DNA of 64,000 nucleotides, from assembly GCA_016699535.1 (NCBI GenBank), contig CP064980.1, positions 2,922,001 through 2,986,000 on the forward strand, given 5' to 3'. The DNA is from Myxococcales bacterium (GTDB taxonomy: Bacteria; Myxococcota_A; Polyangia; Polyangiales; GCA-016699535). This document shows positions 1-9,014 of the stretch, piece by piece. Every line of letters starts with the position of its first letter. The first letter of the stretch is position 1. The notes beneath the pieces were generated by a model. The model did not search any database and was not told the origin of the DNA. It saw nothing but the letters and a program-made list of their open reading frames with translations. A program made the translations under genes and the position numbers.

Positions 1-1
1 T

Positions 2-469
2 CGTCACCTTCCCACCCAAGCTCTAGAATTGGGCGAATACCAGACCCTTGCTGAATCAATCGATCCAGAAGCGTGGTACGACTGGGATATCTACGTCACA
101 ATGTCTCGCACCATTGCTGCGCGCATGCCGAGTCGTTCAATCGTTCAAATCGGGACACAACTTGTAACCCATTCCCGGGATCTTTTTGTTTCCCAGGGCT
201 TTGATAGCATCGACAAGGTCTTTAGCGACGCCTCCGCAGTATTCCGGGCCAATTCGAAAGATGTCGATGAATCGGATGACATGAAGACGGTTTTCTTCGA
301 ACCAGGGCATGCGATCATTGAAGTGGGCGGCTCTCACGTGCCGGAGCTCATTGAAGGCTTCATTTATGGCTTTATCGAAGCTTTTGAAGGGAAGCTGCTT
401 TCCTTGCACGGGAAGCTGAAAAAGCGCGCACCGGATCTTTACGAATACGACATACGCTACGAATCGTGA
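2..469 (+). CDS. Unknown protein, 5' end cut by the window
   Basis: The reading frame is open from the left edge (in frame from base 2) to a TGA at 467-469. The first possible start inside the window is a TTG at 29, but the frame runs on upstream of it without a stop, so the gene is probably truncated by the window rather than starting there. About 155 residues are visible. It is soluble, with no signal peptide or membrane segment in the visible part. The Trp/Tyr-rich stretch near the start and the alternating helices and strands faintly recall the small ligand-binding V4R/DUF2378-type proteins common in myxobacteria, but I see no diagnostic motif. I do not assign a function. The next gene is on the other strand and convergent. 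Confidence 0.55.
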   Translation, partial: RHLPTQALELGEYQTLAESIDPEAWYDWDIYVTMSRTIAARMPSRSIVQIGTQLVTHSRDLFVSQGFDSIDKVFSDASAVFRANSKDVDESDDMKTVFFEPGHAIIEVGGSHVPELIEGFIYGFIEAFEGKLLSLHGKLKKRAPDLYEYDIRYES

Positions 470-525
470 GTCAAAGTTTGTGGTCAGCTTAGCGGTGTAA
501 ACGGCATATCCTGACTGCAAAAGAC

Positions 526-1659
526 TCAGCCTCTAGACTTGCCGCTGAAATAAGCAGCATCGACCTCCACGCGATCGGGGATGCGATTGGCGTGGGCCTG
601 CGCCTGTATCTTCACGTTGCTGTATCGCAAAGGGGAATCTTTAGGCAAAGGAAAATCCGTAGGCAAGTACAGCGTTGCGCAACCTGGACCGCCTCCTGCT
701 TTCGCGAATAACTCCTGTAGCTCGATCTCAAAGACCTTAAGACCCAGAGCTTTCAGATCGTTTTCATAAGCCATACTTACCCCTGTGGGCACAAGTACGC
801 CGCCATTAACCTGACGGGAATTTCCGGCGTAAGCATCCACAGCATCCTGCTTTGATAGCTTCAGGCAAGGTCGGCCATCTAGAATTCGCCAGATCACTTC
901 CCCGCCATCAGCGTAAAACCCTTTTTCATACACAGCCACGGTGCTCCGATCCTCCGCACGTAGAGCAAAATACGCAGTATCACCGTGAAAATGAGGATAT
1001 ATCAGCTCGAGGAACACCGTTTTAGCAGGGTCAAGATCAAAAAACTCGGCAACGTACTGAACGCCCTCCAAGCTGGATCGCAAGGTCTTTTCAGCGATGC
1101 CGGCATCGTAATGCCCTCGAACAGTGTGAGTGAAAAAGACGGTATCATCGACGACGACAACATCAGCGAGCCCTTCCCATGGGTGCGGGTTCTGTTCGCA
1201 AAGTAAAGAAAATCCACTTTCCGCGGCGATGGCTTCAAGCAAGCTCTGATAGTAAGGAATTTCGCGTTGCCGGTGCTCCAACATACGGGGATAAAGAACT
1301 CGCAACGTTTTGTCTTGGACTTGCACCCAAGGGCCGTTTGCGGTGAAAACGCGCCCGGTTAGAATCTCATCAACCGAAGCAAGCTCTTCCTTCGTATCCG
1401 AATCGATCACAGTACCATTGCTAAGCACCCGAAGCACTTCACGGTCCCAAAACCGCTGGTCTGCCTCTTCAAACATGAAAATCGAATCCCCGCCGCATTC
1501 AACAATGGCATCACAAATCGTTAACCATTCGCGATAAGCCTGCCTTGGCGAGTAGCTCGTATGCATTACTTCGCTTTTGTAGTTCGCCCCTGCTTTGTTC
1601 ATGGTCACAGGCGCCGGAGGACGCATTAGCAAATCGGATCCGTAAAAACGCTCAAGCAT
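526..1659 (-). CDS. Guanidine-modifying enzyme superfamily protein (amidinotransferase/arginine deiminase fold)
   Basis: About 377 residues. The catalytic set of the guanidine-modifying superfamily is visible in order: an Asp after the WEGLAD segment (mid-protein), a His in YPHFHGDTAYF, and a near C-terminal Cys in AKAGGGPGCATLYLP, matching the usual E/D-H-C triad and GGG-x-x-C signature. Family members hydrolyse arginine or dimethylarginine or transfer amidino groups; the substrate here cannot be told. Two starts are possible: ATG at 1659 (used) or TTG at 1668. Both overlap the end of the upstream DUF4234 gene (stop at 1652-1654), so the two genes are translationally coupled. No signal peptide. 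The superfamily call is good; the exact reaction is unknown. Confidence 0.8.
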   Translation of the reverse strand: MLERFYGSDLLMRPPAPVTMNKAGANYKSEVMHTSYSPRQAYREWLTICDAIVECGGDSIFMFEEADQRFWDREVLRVLSNGTVIDSDTKEELASVDEILTGRVFTANGPWVQVQDKTLRVLYPRMLEHRQREIPYYQSLLEAIAAESGFSLLCEQNPHPWEGLADVVVVDDTVFFTHTVRGHYDAGIAEKTLRSSLEGVQYVAEFFDLDPAKTVFLELIYPHFHGDTAYFALRAEDRSTVAVYEKGFYADGGEVIWRILDGRPCLKLSKQDAVDAYAGNSRQVNGGVLVPTGVSMAYENDLKALGLKVFEIELQELFAKAGGGPGCATLYLPTDFPLPKDSPLRYSNVKIQAQAHANRIPDRVEVDAAYFSGKSRG

Positions 1660-2050
1660 GTTTTTCAATCACCGAAGCTAACTTGTTGAGTTGATCTTGG
1701 TGCAGTGCACTCGACACGAAATTCGCAAAAAACACCGACACATAACCCGCTACGTCCAAAACGACTGTGATAATTGTGGTGTCTTGAGCGTGCTTCATGC
1801 CCCAACGCTCTTGCTGCTCGAGGAGAACTTGAGCGATCTTATAATCGACCCAAATGCCGTAGATTCCGCACGTTAAAATAGAAAACGCCAAATCGAGCAC
1901 AAAAGCCTGTCCAGTCGGAGTTTGTCCTGTCAGAGACTCAAACTCCCGGTAGACACAGTGATACCAGTACAAAAGATAGAGACCACAGGTCACAATGCTA
2001 AGCAAAAGTACGAGCCCGGGTTCTCTTTTTTCCAGCGAATGAGAGGCCAT
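1652..2050 (-). CDS. DUF4234-type small membrane protein
   Basis: About 132 residues from the ATG at 2050; the frame continues upstream to 2110, but that part has no membrane or domain character and would run into the divergent thyA leader. Three hydrophobic segments are visible: LVLLLSIVTCGLYLLYW, LDLAFSILTCGIYGIW and a third near the C-terminus. The twice-repeated TCG(L/I)Y followed by an aromatic-rich turn is the hallmark of DUF4234 proteins, whose function is unknown. Its 3' end overlaps the guanidine-modifying enzyme gene, so both are probably made from one transcript, divergent from thyA with only about 66 bases between starts. Confidence 0.75.
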   Translation of the reverse strand: MASHSLEKREPGLVLLLSIVTCGLYLLYWYHCVYREFESLTGQTPTGQAFVLDLAFSILTCGIYGIWVDYKIAQVLLEQQERWGMKHAQDTTIITVVLDVAGYVSVFFANFVSSALHQDQLNKLASVIEKHA

Positions 2051-2116
2051 GGCTTGGGACCTTATCACAATCATGACGTATTGACCCAGCGCCCCTCTGG
2101 AGATTATCACCTCTTC

Positions 2117-2896
2117 ATGAAGGCCTACCTGGAGTTAATCGAACACGTCTTAGAGCATGGAGAGCGCCGAGAAGATCGAACTGGCACCGGAACGCTCGGC
2201 ATATTTGGGACTCAGACACGTTACGATTTGCGTGAGGGCTTTCCCTTACTCACCACCAAAAAGGTGCTTTTTGATGCAGTAGTTCGAGAACTATTATGGT
2301 TTTTGAAGGGCTCCACGAACATCAACGATGGCCTTAGTGAATACACCCCAATATGGGATGCGTGGGCGGATGAAAACGGCGAGCTCGGCCCGATTTATGG
2401 AAAACAATGGAGGAATTGGGGCGGCCAAGGCATCGACCAGATAGGACGAGCCATAGAGCTCATCAAAAATGATCCAACGTCACGTCGCATTATTGTAAGC
2501 GCCTGGAACGTGGGTGACCTAGACAAAATGGCCCTGCCCCCCTGCCATGCTTTTTTTCAGTTTTCTGTCACCGGGAATTTTTTGGACTGCCAGTTGTATC
2601 AACGCTCTGCCGATTTAGCCCTAGGCGTACCTTTTAATATTGCAATCTATGCTTTGCTCAGCACCATGATTGCTCAAGAATGCAAGCTGGAGGCACGCTA
2701 TTTTATTCATACCCTTGGGGACGCTCATATTTACCTGAACCATGTTGAAGGCCTCAAAAAACAACTTGCGCGTAAACCTTATCCGCTGCCTACCCTTCGC
2801 ATCGCCCACAAAACCTTCGACGACATCTCATTCGAAGACATTAGCCTTGAAAACTATCAGCATCACCCTTTTATCCGTTTTGAAGTGGCCGTATGA
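2117..2896 (+). CDS. thyA: Thymidylate synthase
   Basis: Converts dUMP to dTMP using methylene-tetrahydrofolate. From ATG 2117 the product is 259 residues, the usual length of bacterial ThyA. Visible signatures: HGERREDRTGTGTLG near the N-terminus, ELLWFLKGSTNI, the active-site Cys in LPPCHAFFQF, QRSADLALGVPFNIA and the C-terminal FEVAV. The frame is open further upstream to 1922, but that part lies opposite the DUF4234 gene and has no ThyA similarity. Its stop overlaps the folA start by 4 bases, so the dTMP cycle (ThyA makes dihydrofolate, DHFR regenerates tetrahydrofolate) is encoded as one coupled unit. Confidence 0.97.
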   Translation: MKAYLELIEHVLEHGERREDRTGTGTLGIFGTQTRYDLREGFPLLTTKKVLFDAVVRELLWFLKGSTNINDGLSEYTPIWDAWADENGELGPIYGKQWRNWGGQGIDQIGRAIELIKNDPTSRRIIVSAWNVGDLDKMALPPCHAFFQFSVTGNFLDCQLYQRSADLALGVPFNIAIYALLSTMIAQECKLEARYFIHTLGDAHIYLNHVEGLKKQLARKPYPLPTLRIAHKTFDDISFEDISLENYQHHPFIRFEVAV

Positions 2897-3444
2897 GTGA
2901 GCTAGCACCAGAGCTGTCCTTTGCTTGCATCGCCGCACTCGATCAACAACGGGGCATCGGCGCAGGTGGCAATCTGCCCTGGCATCTACCCGAAGACATG
3001 GCTTATTTTCGTAAAATCACTACCACATCAAAACAAGGACTCACGAACGCGGTTATCATGGGACGAAAAACCTGGGAATCCATTCCCGAACCTTACCGAC
3101 CACTTGCCGGTCGGACCAATATCGTTTTAAGCCGCAACAAACGAAACGGTTTGCCTGGCTCGGTACACGCCGCCCTATCGTTCGAGGACGCCTTAACTAA
3201 TTGTAAAACGCTTCAGCAACTGCAGCGTGTGGATCAACTGTTTGTTATCGGAGGCGCTCAACTCTATGCACACGCCATAGCACTTACCCAGTGTAAACGT
3301 TTGTTTCTCACACGTATTGAGGCGGCTTTTGAATGCGATGCTTTTTTCCCGCCGTTTGAATCAGACTTCGCTCTGATCGCTTCTTCAGCGGCCAAAAAGC
3401 ATAAGGATTTAGTTTATCGCTTCGAGGAATACCATCGAAATTAG
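2893..3444 (+). CDS. folA: Dihydrofolate reductase
   Basis: Reduces dihydrofolate to tetrahydrofolate with NADPH. The 183-residue product shows the family pattern in order: AALDQQRGIGAGGNLPWHLPED (substrate loop with the catalytic acidic residue after WHLP), VIMGRKTWESIP, GRTNIVLSRN, and FVIGGAQLYAHAI followed by LFLTRIEAAFECDAFFPP. Its ATG overlaps the thyA stop (ATGA), the usual thyA-folA arrangement. It is a little longer than enterobacterial FolA (about 160), with a short N-terminal extension. Confidence 0.96.
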   Translation: MSELAPELSFACIAALDQQRGIGAGGNLPWHLPEDMAYFRKITTTSKQGLTNAVIMGRKTWESIPEPYRPLAGRTNIVLSRNKRNGLPGSVHAALSFEDALTNCKTLQQLQRVDQLFVIGGAQLYAHAIALTQCKRLFLTRIEAAFECDAFFPPFESDFALIASSAAKKHKDLVYRFEEYHRN

Positions 3445-3503
3445 CTAAATTTAGGCGTAGCTACCAAAGAAGCATACTGCTATAAGGGCCGAGGAGATAT
3501 ACC

Positions 3504-4178
3504 ATGAGAATTCCTTTAGCTGGCTTATTAGTGCGCAGTCCACTGCAACAGGTCGGCGAATTAATGGACCGCGTCGTTGAATGCTGCGAGCGCATTCCTG
3601 AAACATTCGAAAAGCTCATCGCGGGGGATCAGCCCTCAGTAAAAGCTTTGGCCAAGGAGATTAGTCGACTTGAAGCCAAAGCCGATGAAGCTAAAAACAA
3701 AGTACGCTCGAACATGCCTATTCGTTTGTTCTTGCCCGTCGACCGACGCGACATTCTAAAGCTTATCAGCCAAATCGATTCAGTGGCCGACTCGGCTGAA
3801 GATGCAGCTGTCCTGCTTACTTTGCGCGAGCTTACCGTTCCCAAACAAATGCAAGACTCACTGCGCTCACTCATTGAACATGTTATGGATTGCGTATTTT
3901 GTGCTCAACGCATCACGCGCACTCTTGATAACCTTTTAGCTGCAGGTTTTGGTGGACGAGCAGCCGAAAAAACGCGCGCCATGATAGACGAGCTACATCG
4001 TCTCGAACACGAAGCAGACAAGGTACAAAGCGAAAATGCTCGCATCCTTTTTCGATTGGAGAACGAACTCCCACCCATGGAAATTTTCATGTGGACAAAA
4101 GTCCTTAACAAACTCGGTGACATGGCAAACCATGCAGAGAACGTTGGCGACTTGTTCCGCCTCATTATTGCTCGCTAA
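3504..4178 (+). CDS. DUF47 (PhoU-like) phosphate-transport accessory protein
   Basis: 224 residues, almost entirely alpha-helical, with the DUF47/TIGR00153 look: an N-terminal RSPLQQVGELMDRVVEC helix, a central LFLPVDRRDILKLISQIDS motif containing the conserved acidic positions, and a helical C-terminus. Such proteins are PhoU relatives encoded directly before PiT transporters and are thought to modulate them. An excellent ribosome binding site (GAGGAGATATACC before the ATG) fixes the start. The PiT gene follows 17 bases downstream on the same strand. Confidence 0.9.
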   Translation: MRIPLAGLLVRSPLQQVGELMDRVVECCERIPETFEKLIAGDQPSVKALAKEISRLEAKADEAKNKVRSNMPIRLFLPVDRRDILKLISQIDSVADSAEDAAVLLTLRELTVPKQMQDSLRSLIEHVMDCVFCAQRITRTLDNLLAAGFGGRAAEKTRAMIDELHRLEHEADKVQSENARILFRLENELPPMEIFMWTKVLNKLGDMANHAENVGDLFRLIIAR

Positions 4179-4195
4179 GTCAGGATTCACGTCGC

Positions 4196-5443
4196 ATGGA
4201 CATGGTTAGCGTCCTTACAACGACAGCCGCCGTTATTGGCCTTTACATGGCATGGAACATTGGCGCAAACGATGTGGCCAACGCCATGGGTACTTCCGTG
4301 GGTTCCGGAGCACTTACCCTGCGCCGCGCCATTGTCGTGGCTGCAGTATTCGAGTTTTGTGGAGCCCTGCTCGTCGGTGGCAGTGTGACCGAAACCATCA
4401 GCAAAGGCATCGTGGATGCCTCAAGCCTCGGTGGCGACAACCTCAGTTTTGCCCTTGGCATGACCTGCAGTCTGCTTGCTGCAGCCATTTGGCTAAACAT
4501 TGCGACTTTTCTCGGCTGGCCCGTCTCAACAACCCATAGCATTGTCGGTGCCGTTATCGGTTTTGGCATTGTTGCTGGGGGCTTCTCCAGCGTGGACTGG
4601 TCTAAAGTATCCTTGATTGTCGCTTCGTGGATTATCTCGCCAATCTGCGGTGGCTTTGTGGGCTATTTCTTCTTCATTCACATCCGCAAACGAATTTTGG
4701 CGGAGCGCAATCCTTTGCAAGCCATGCAAAGGTATGGACCGCTGATGCTCTTTCCTATCGGCACCATGCTTACCCTAAGTCTGATTTACAAAGGGCTAAA
4801 ACCGCTAAAACTCGACTTACCTCTTTCTTCGGCCGGACTCATTTCCGTTGGAGTGGGTATTGCCCTTGTGCTTATCGCTACGCCTATACTTCGCAAAGTC
4901 GCAAGCGAGAGCCACGGCATTCGATATTCTGAAAACCTGAAACGCACCGAACGCGTTTTTCTTTACTTGCAAGTAGCCACCGCTTCGTTTGTTGCCTTTG
5001 CTCATGGAAGCAATGACGTCGCCAACGCCGTGGGACCTTTGGCAGCAGTGTTTGGAGCACTGCAAAATGGTTTCACCGAAGAAGTTCAGGTTCCAATGAA
5101 AGTACTTCTCCTGGGCGCCTGCGGCATCGTGATTGGCCTGGCAACGTACGGCTACAAAGTGATTGCTACTGTGGGCGAGAAAATCACAGAACTCACACCG
5201 TCCCGTGGATTTACAGCCGAATTTGCCGCAGCCACAACCATTTTGGTCTGTAGCAAACTGGGCCTTCCCGTCAGCACCACACATACCTTGATTGGATCCG
5301 TCATTGGAGTAGGCTTTGCTCGTAGTGTCGGAGCGATCAATACACAAGTACTGCGAGGCATCATTGCAAGTTGGTTTATCACAGTGCCCTTTACTGCCAT
5401 TCTCGCAGCCGCGCTATTTGCCCTCAGCTCATTACTTTTTTAG
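4196..5443 (+). CDS. PiT-family inorganic phosphate transporter
   Basis: 415-residue polytopic membrane protein that imports inorganic phosphate with a cation. The internally duplicated PiT signatures are both present: GANDVANAMGTSVGSGALT near the N-terminus and HGSNDVANAVGPLAAV in the second half, each followed by a PVSTTH motif (GWPVSTTHSIVGAVIG and GLPVSTTHTLIGSVIG). A hydrophilic loop of RKRILAERNP type separates the halves. The DUF47 gene is just upstream, a standard pairing. Low-affinity phosphate uptake is the expected role; no Pho box was identified. Confidence 0.95.
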   Translation: MDMVSVLTTTAAVIGLYMAWNIGANDVANAMGTSVGSGALTLRRAIVVAAVFEFCGALLVGGSVTETISKGIVDASSLGGDNLSFALGMTCSLLAAAIWLNIATFLGWPVSTTHSIVGAVIGFGIVAGGFSSVDWSKVSLIVASWIISPICGGFVGYFFFIHIRKRILAERNPLQAMQRYGPLMLFPIGTMLTLSLIYKGLKPLKLDLPLSSAGLISVGVGIALVLIATPILRKVASESHGIRYSENLKRTERVFLYLQVATASFVAFAHGSNDVANAVGPLAAVFGALQNGFTEEVQVPMKVLLLGACGIVIGLATYGYKVIATVGEKITELTPSRGFTAEFAAATTILVCSKLGLPVSTTHTLIGSVIGVGFARSVGAINTQVLRGIIASWFITVPFTAILAAALFALSSLLF

Positions 5444-5461
5444 TTCACAAAGGATTGATTG

Positions 5462-6961
5462 ATGCCCTCCTTGGTAGCAGACCATTGTGTTGGTGACTTT
5501 ATTGCCGGAAAATTCGTGAAAACCAGCAAAGCCAACAGCAGAATCACGAACCAGAGCCCCGCTGATCTTAGCGACGAGCTGGGCATTTTTCCGATTTCAC
5601 TTTCCCATGTGGACACCGCCGTTCAAGCAGCGCGGGATGCTTTTCCGCAGTGGCGCAAACTCGAGCAAAGCAAACGTGACGCTCTTCTGCGAAACTATCA
5701 GCAGCAACTCCAGACCCACAAGGACGCCATCGCTTTATGCATCTGTCGGGAAGTAGGCAAGCCTCTTTGGGAAGCGCATGGCGAAGTTGGCGCTATGATT
5801 GCAAAAGTAGACTTGTGCTTAGGCGAAGCACGCAAGTATTCGCCAAATCTCGATATTGACGACTTACCTGGGCAGATCAGAAATCGCCCACTTGGAGTGC
5901 TCGCTGTCATCGGGCCCTACAACTTCCCGGGGCATCTACCGAACGGGCAAATAGTGCCTGCCTTGGCAACCGGCAATACCGTTATCTTTAAGCCGAGCGA
6001 AAAAGCACCAGCGACAGCGGCATGGATGGCCCTATGTTTATCTGAAGCCGGGTTGCCAGACGGCGTATTTAACGTTGTCCAAGGCGAAGCACAAAGCGCC
6101 AAAGTACTTGTTGCACACGACGGCATCGACGGTATTCTCTTCACCGGATCCGCTGCGGTAGGCCGCGATATTTTAACCGCCAACGCTGCCCACCTTGGAA
6201 AGCTCGTTGCGCTTGAGCTCGGCGGAAAGAACGCTTCTATCGTTCTCGAGGACGCCGACATCGACCTTGCTGTACGCCAAGTCGCCTTTGCTGCCTTTGC
6301 CACCTCGGGACAACGTTGCACTTCAACATCCAGGCTCATCATCCACCGCAGCATTGCTCCTGCTTTTTTAAACAAACTCAAAGCAACCATTTCAAACATT
6401 CACGTTGGCTATCCACAAGAGCCGAATGTTTTTATGGGACCAGTTATTTCCGAAAACAGCCAAAATAAAATACTGGCTGCTCAAACAACCGCTGTGGCGG
6501 AAGGTTTCGAGCCATTCGTTCCAGGAGGAGCATTAGCTCTTTCCGATAAACGCGGTTGGTACCTGAAGCCTGCCGTGCATATTGCACCGAATGCAACAGC
6601 TGCCGTTAAAGGATACACGGATAGCGAACTGTTTGGTCCCGATCTCTGCGTTTTTGTAACAGATACCGTTGATGAAGCGATTGCCCTTGCCAACGCCACA
6701 AACTACGGATTGGTAGCCGCAGTGTTTACAAAAAACGCACAAACATTCGACCATTGTGCCGAGAACTTGCGGATGGGCGCCGTACACTGGAACCGCTCTA
6801 CTGCGGGAGCCAGCGGTCGCTTACCTTTCGGCGGCATCAAAGACAGCGGAAACTATCGACCTGCAGGAATTTTAGTCAATCAGCTATGTACTTTTCCCCA
6901 GGCTATCCTGCTCAATCCAAAGGCGAGCAGCCCAGTACAGTGGCCTGGCTTTCCAGAGTAA
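5462..6961 (+). CDS. astD: Aldehyde dehydrogenase, AstD-like (N-succinylglutamate 5-semialdehyde dehydrogenase)
   Basis: 499 residues from the ATG at 5462; an in-frame TTG sits directly before it, but AAAGGA at 5449-5454 is well spaced for the ATG. Aldehyde dehydrogenase features: IGPYNFPGHLPNGQIVPAL, the NAD-binding FTGSAAVGR, catalytic Glu in ALELGGKNA and catalytic Cys in SGQRCTSTSRL. The FPGHLPNG and RNRPLGVLAVIGPYNFP segments are characteristic of AstD, the fourth enzyme of the arginine succinyltransferase pathway. No other ast genes lie nearby, so the AstD assignment rests on motif likeness only; a related semialdehyde substrate is possible. Converges with the next gene 19 bases downstream. 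Confidence 0.82.
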   Translation: MPSLVADHCVGDFIAGKFVKTSKANSRITNQSPADLSDELGIFPISLSHVDTAVQAARDAFPQWRKLEQSKRDALLRNYQQQLQTHKDAIALCICREVGKPLWEAHGEVGAMIAKVDLCLGEARKYSPNLDIDDLPGQIRNRPLGVLAVIGPYNFPGHLPNGQIVPALATGNTVIFKPSEKAPATAAWMALCLSEAGLPDGVFNVVQGEAQSAKVLVAHDGIDGILFTGSAAVGRDILTANAAHLGKLVALELGGKNASIVLEDADIDLAVRQVAFAAFATSGQRCTSTSRLIIHRSIAPAFLNKLKATISNIHVGYPQEPNVFMGPVISENSQNKILAAQTTAVAEGFEPFVPGGALALSDKRGWYLKPAVHIAPNATAAVKGYTDSELFGPDLCVFVTDTVDEAIALANATNYGLVAAVFTKNAQTFDHCAENLRMGAVHWNRSTAGASGRLPFGGIKDSGNYRPAGILVNQLCTFPQAILLNPKASSPVQWPGFPE

Positions 6962-6980
6962 AAAGACTCGTTTTGATGCT

Positions 6981-8804
6981 CTAGGATTCAACTTGGTTAT
7001 TGTGCTGCTCATCGAGCAAACCGGCTGTTATCGCTATAGCTTTCCGAGCGCGAAGCAAAAACTCTTCGTCTTTTCGTATTTTTTCATTTGCGGCGTTTAA
7101 GCCTCTCTCAGTAGTAGCAAGTTTTGCTTCAAGATCGGAAATGCGCGCGACATGGCCTTCCACGCTTTTCTTCAGCTCGTCGATATCTCCACGCGCTCCT
7201 TTAAGGTCCTCAAGAAGCGCATCTCGCTCCTGTACCGCTTCGCCAAGCATACTTTGTAGCGCGTTAATCTTAGCGTTGAGTTCGCTTGCAAGCTGCTCAC
7301 TTTCGGCTTGGTTTTTACTGAGACTATCTTGAGAGTCTTCAAGCGCTGATTCAATGTCAGCAAGTTTTCTTCCTAAAAGAGCGAGCTCTTCCGCGTGGCG
7401 CCCCTGCACTTGCTTTAGGGTTTCTTCGTGTTTTGACTGAAGTTTCTCGCGAGACGCAATCATGGCTTGCTCATGATCAACACGAGCTCGCTCCAAAGCA
7501 TTGTTGGTCTTCGCTTCCAGCTCGCGCATCTGCTCGGCATGCTCTGAATCGAGCTCTTTACGAAGCGCCTGCAGTCTTGCCTCGGTATCAGCTCGAAGTT
7601 CCACCATGGCTTGCTCGTGTGTATTTTGAGCCGCAGACATTGCTTCTTCCGTATGTGCCACCTTCTTTTCCGCGGCCTCCGCACGCGCTTTTTCCTCTTC
7701 AACGCGTTGAGCAAGTTTCGCTTTGTCCGAAAGAAGCGAGAGGTTCTGCTCTTTCGCGCGCTCGATTTCTTGCTCGTACTGAAGCACTTTATCAGTGGCC
7801 TCGGCATGTTCGCGTTCTAGTTTTAGACTTTTCTCGTTTTGTTCGACCAGTTGGCGATCACGTCCGGTCACTTGATCCTTAAGATCCAAGACCTCTTTCT
7901 CTTTACGGTTGATGGATTCCCTTAAATCGAGCAACTCTCGACTCGATACCGCCGCGACATCTTTCTCTTGTGAAGCCTTTTTTCTTAGGGACTCCACCTC
8001 TTTTTGAAGTTCATCCGCCTCAGCCGCGCGACGTTTAGCGGTCTGCATAAGCTCCGCCAACTCTTCTTTGGCAGCAGCCAGTTCCGCAGAAATTCGATTC
8101 TTTTCGACATCCGAAGCATCCGCAACACGAGTCTTCGGAGACTCAACGGGCTCTGAGCCACTTGCAAAAGCTACCGCTTCATTCATATCAGTTGCATCGG
8201 AGAAACTAAGGTCCATGTTCTCTTCGATCTGTATTTCCGGCTCAGAAACTTCGAGCTCAACAGGGCTGTCTTCCGATTCAAGCATCAAAGAATCAAAAGC
8301 AGACTCAGCAAATTGTTCGATTTCATCGTCGACTTTGCTGCTGCGTCCACCCTTTTGTCCAGCATCATCCATTAGCAACTCCTCATCTTCTAGGTTCAAC
8401 GCATCGTCGGTGCTTGCCCTACCACTATTTCCAACCCGAATTAGTGTTGTAACGTGGCCGAGCAGCTCATCAAAACTCACCGGCTTGCTGATATAGTCAT
8501 CGGCTCGTCCACTCAAACGCTTGTGCTGCTCAAAGATGGCCTCGGTGGCCTCTTTGGACACAATGATGAGAGGAATATCTTTGAGTTTTGCCGAGTTACG
8601 GAGTTTTGTGCATACGACCCCACCAGTGGTGTGACCCAACTCAATACTCAAAATGATGAGATCTGGATGGAGTTCTGTTGCTTTTTCTACAGCATCACTA
8701 CCGTCTGCAACAATATCCACCTTGGTGCCAAGACGCTCAAATCCATCGCGCACCTGTTGTGCGAATTCGGAGTCGCTATCCAGCAACAAAATGTTCTCAC
8801 CCAT
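6981..8804 (-). CDS. Pseudo-receiver plus long coiled coil, FrzS/AglZ-like
   Basis: 607 residues from the ATG at 8804 (a TTG at 8828 is the only upstream alternative). Residues 1-120 form a CheY-like receiver: acidic pocket DSD at 9-11, conserved Lys in DDYISKPVS. The phosphoacceptor Asp is replaced by Ser at residue 53 (LIILSIEL) and the Thr/Ser switch position is a Ser in LIIVSKEA, so canonical phosphorylation is unlikely. An acidic linker (about 125-230) leads to a coiled coil of roughly 350 residues with dense Glu/Lys/Ala heptads. This arrangement, and the SKEAT-FEQHKRL-RADDY stretch, resemble the Myxococcus motility proteins FrzS and AglZ. A polarity or motility scaffold role is inferred, not shown. 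Confidence 0.8.
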   Translation of the reverse strand: MGENILLLDSDSEFAQQVRDGFERLGTKVDIVADGSDAVEKATELHPDLIILSIELGHTTGGVVCTKLRNSAKLKDIPLIIVSKEATEAIFEQHKRLSGRADDYISKPVSFDELLGHVTTLIRVGNSGRASTDDALNLEDEELLMDDAGQKGGRSSKVDDEIEQFAESAFDSLMLESEDSPVELEVSEPEIQIEENMDLSFSDATDMNEAVAFASGSEPVESPKTRVADASDVEKNRISAELAAAKEELAELMQTAKRRAAEADELQKEVESLRKKASQEKDVAAVSSRELLDLRESINRKEKEVLDLKDQVTGRDRQLVEQNEKSLKLEREHAEATDKVLQYEQEIERAKEQNLSLLSDKAKLAQRVEEEKARAEAAEKKVAHTEEAMSAAQNTHEQAMVELRADTEARLQALRKELDSEHAEQMRELEAKTNNALERARVDHEQAMIASREKLQSKHEETLKQVQGRHAEELALLGRKLADIESALEDSQDSLSKNQAESEQLASELNAKINALQSMLGEAVQERDALLEDLKGARGDIDELKKSVEGHVARISDLEAKLATTERGLNAANEKIRKDEEFLLRARKAIAITAGLLDEQHNNQVES

Positions 8805-9014
8805 CAGGCCATACCCCGCGAGCTTCAAGGACGGTGCATCTTTGCATATATACTACCGTTGCTTGGCGGTAGGTGTCAAAAAGCGTCTGTGCTTTCGACT
8901 CGAAGAATAGACGGTTCTTGCCGAACAGGAAGCCAGCTTTAACTTGGAAGAAATGCTCAAACACGACTTCAAAGCGCATCGCCTCCTACTTGCTTGCTCG
9001 AGCCGGACCGTTAA

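Noticed and set aside
7433..7882. 149-residue ORF on the plus strand
   Set aside because: It lies opposite the coiled-coil gene; the open frame is explained by the repetitive heptad codons and it has no family features.
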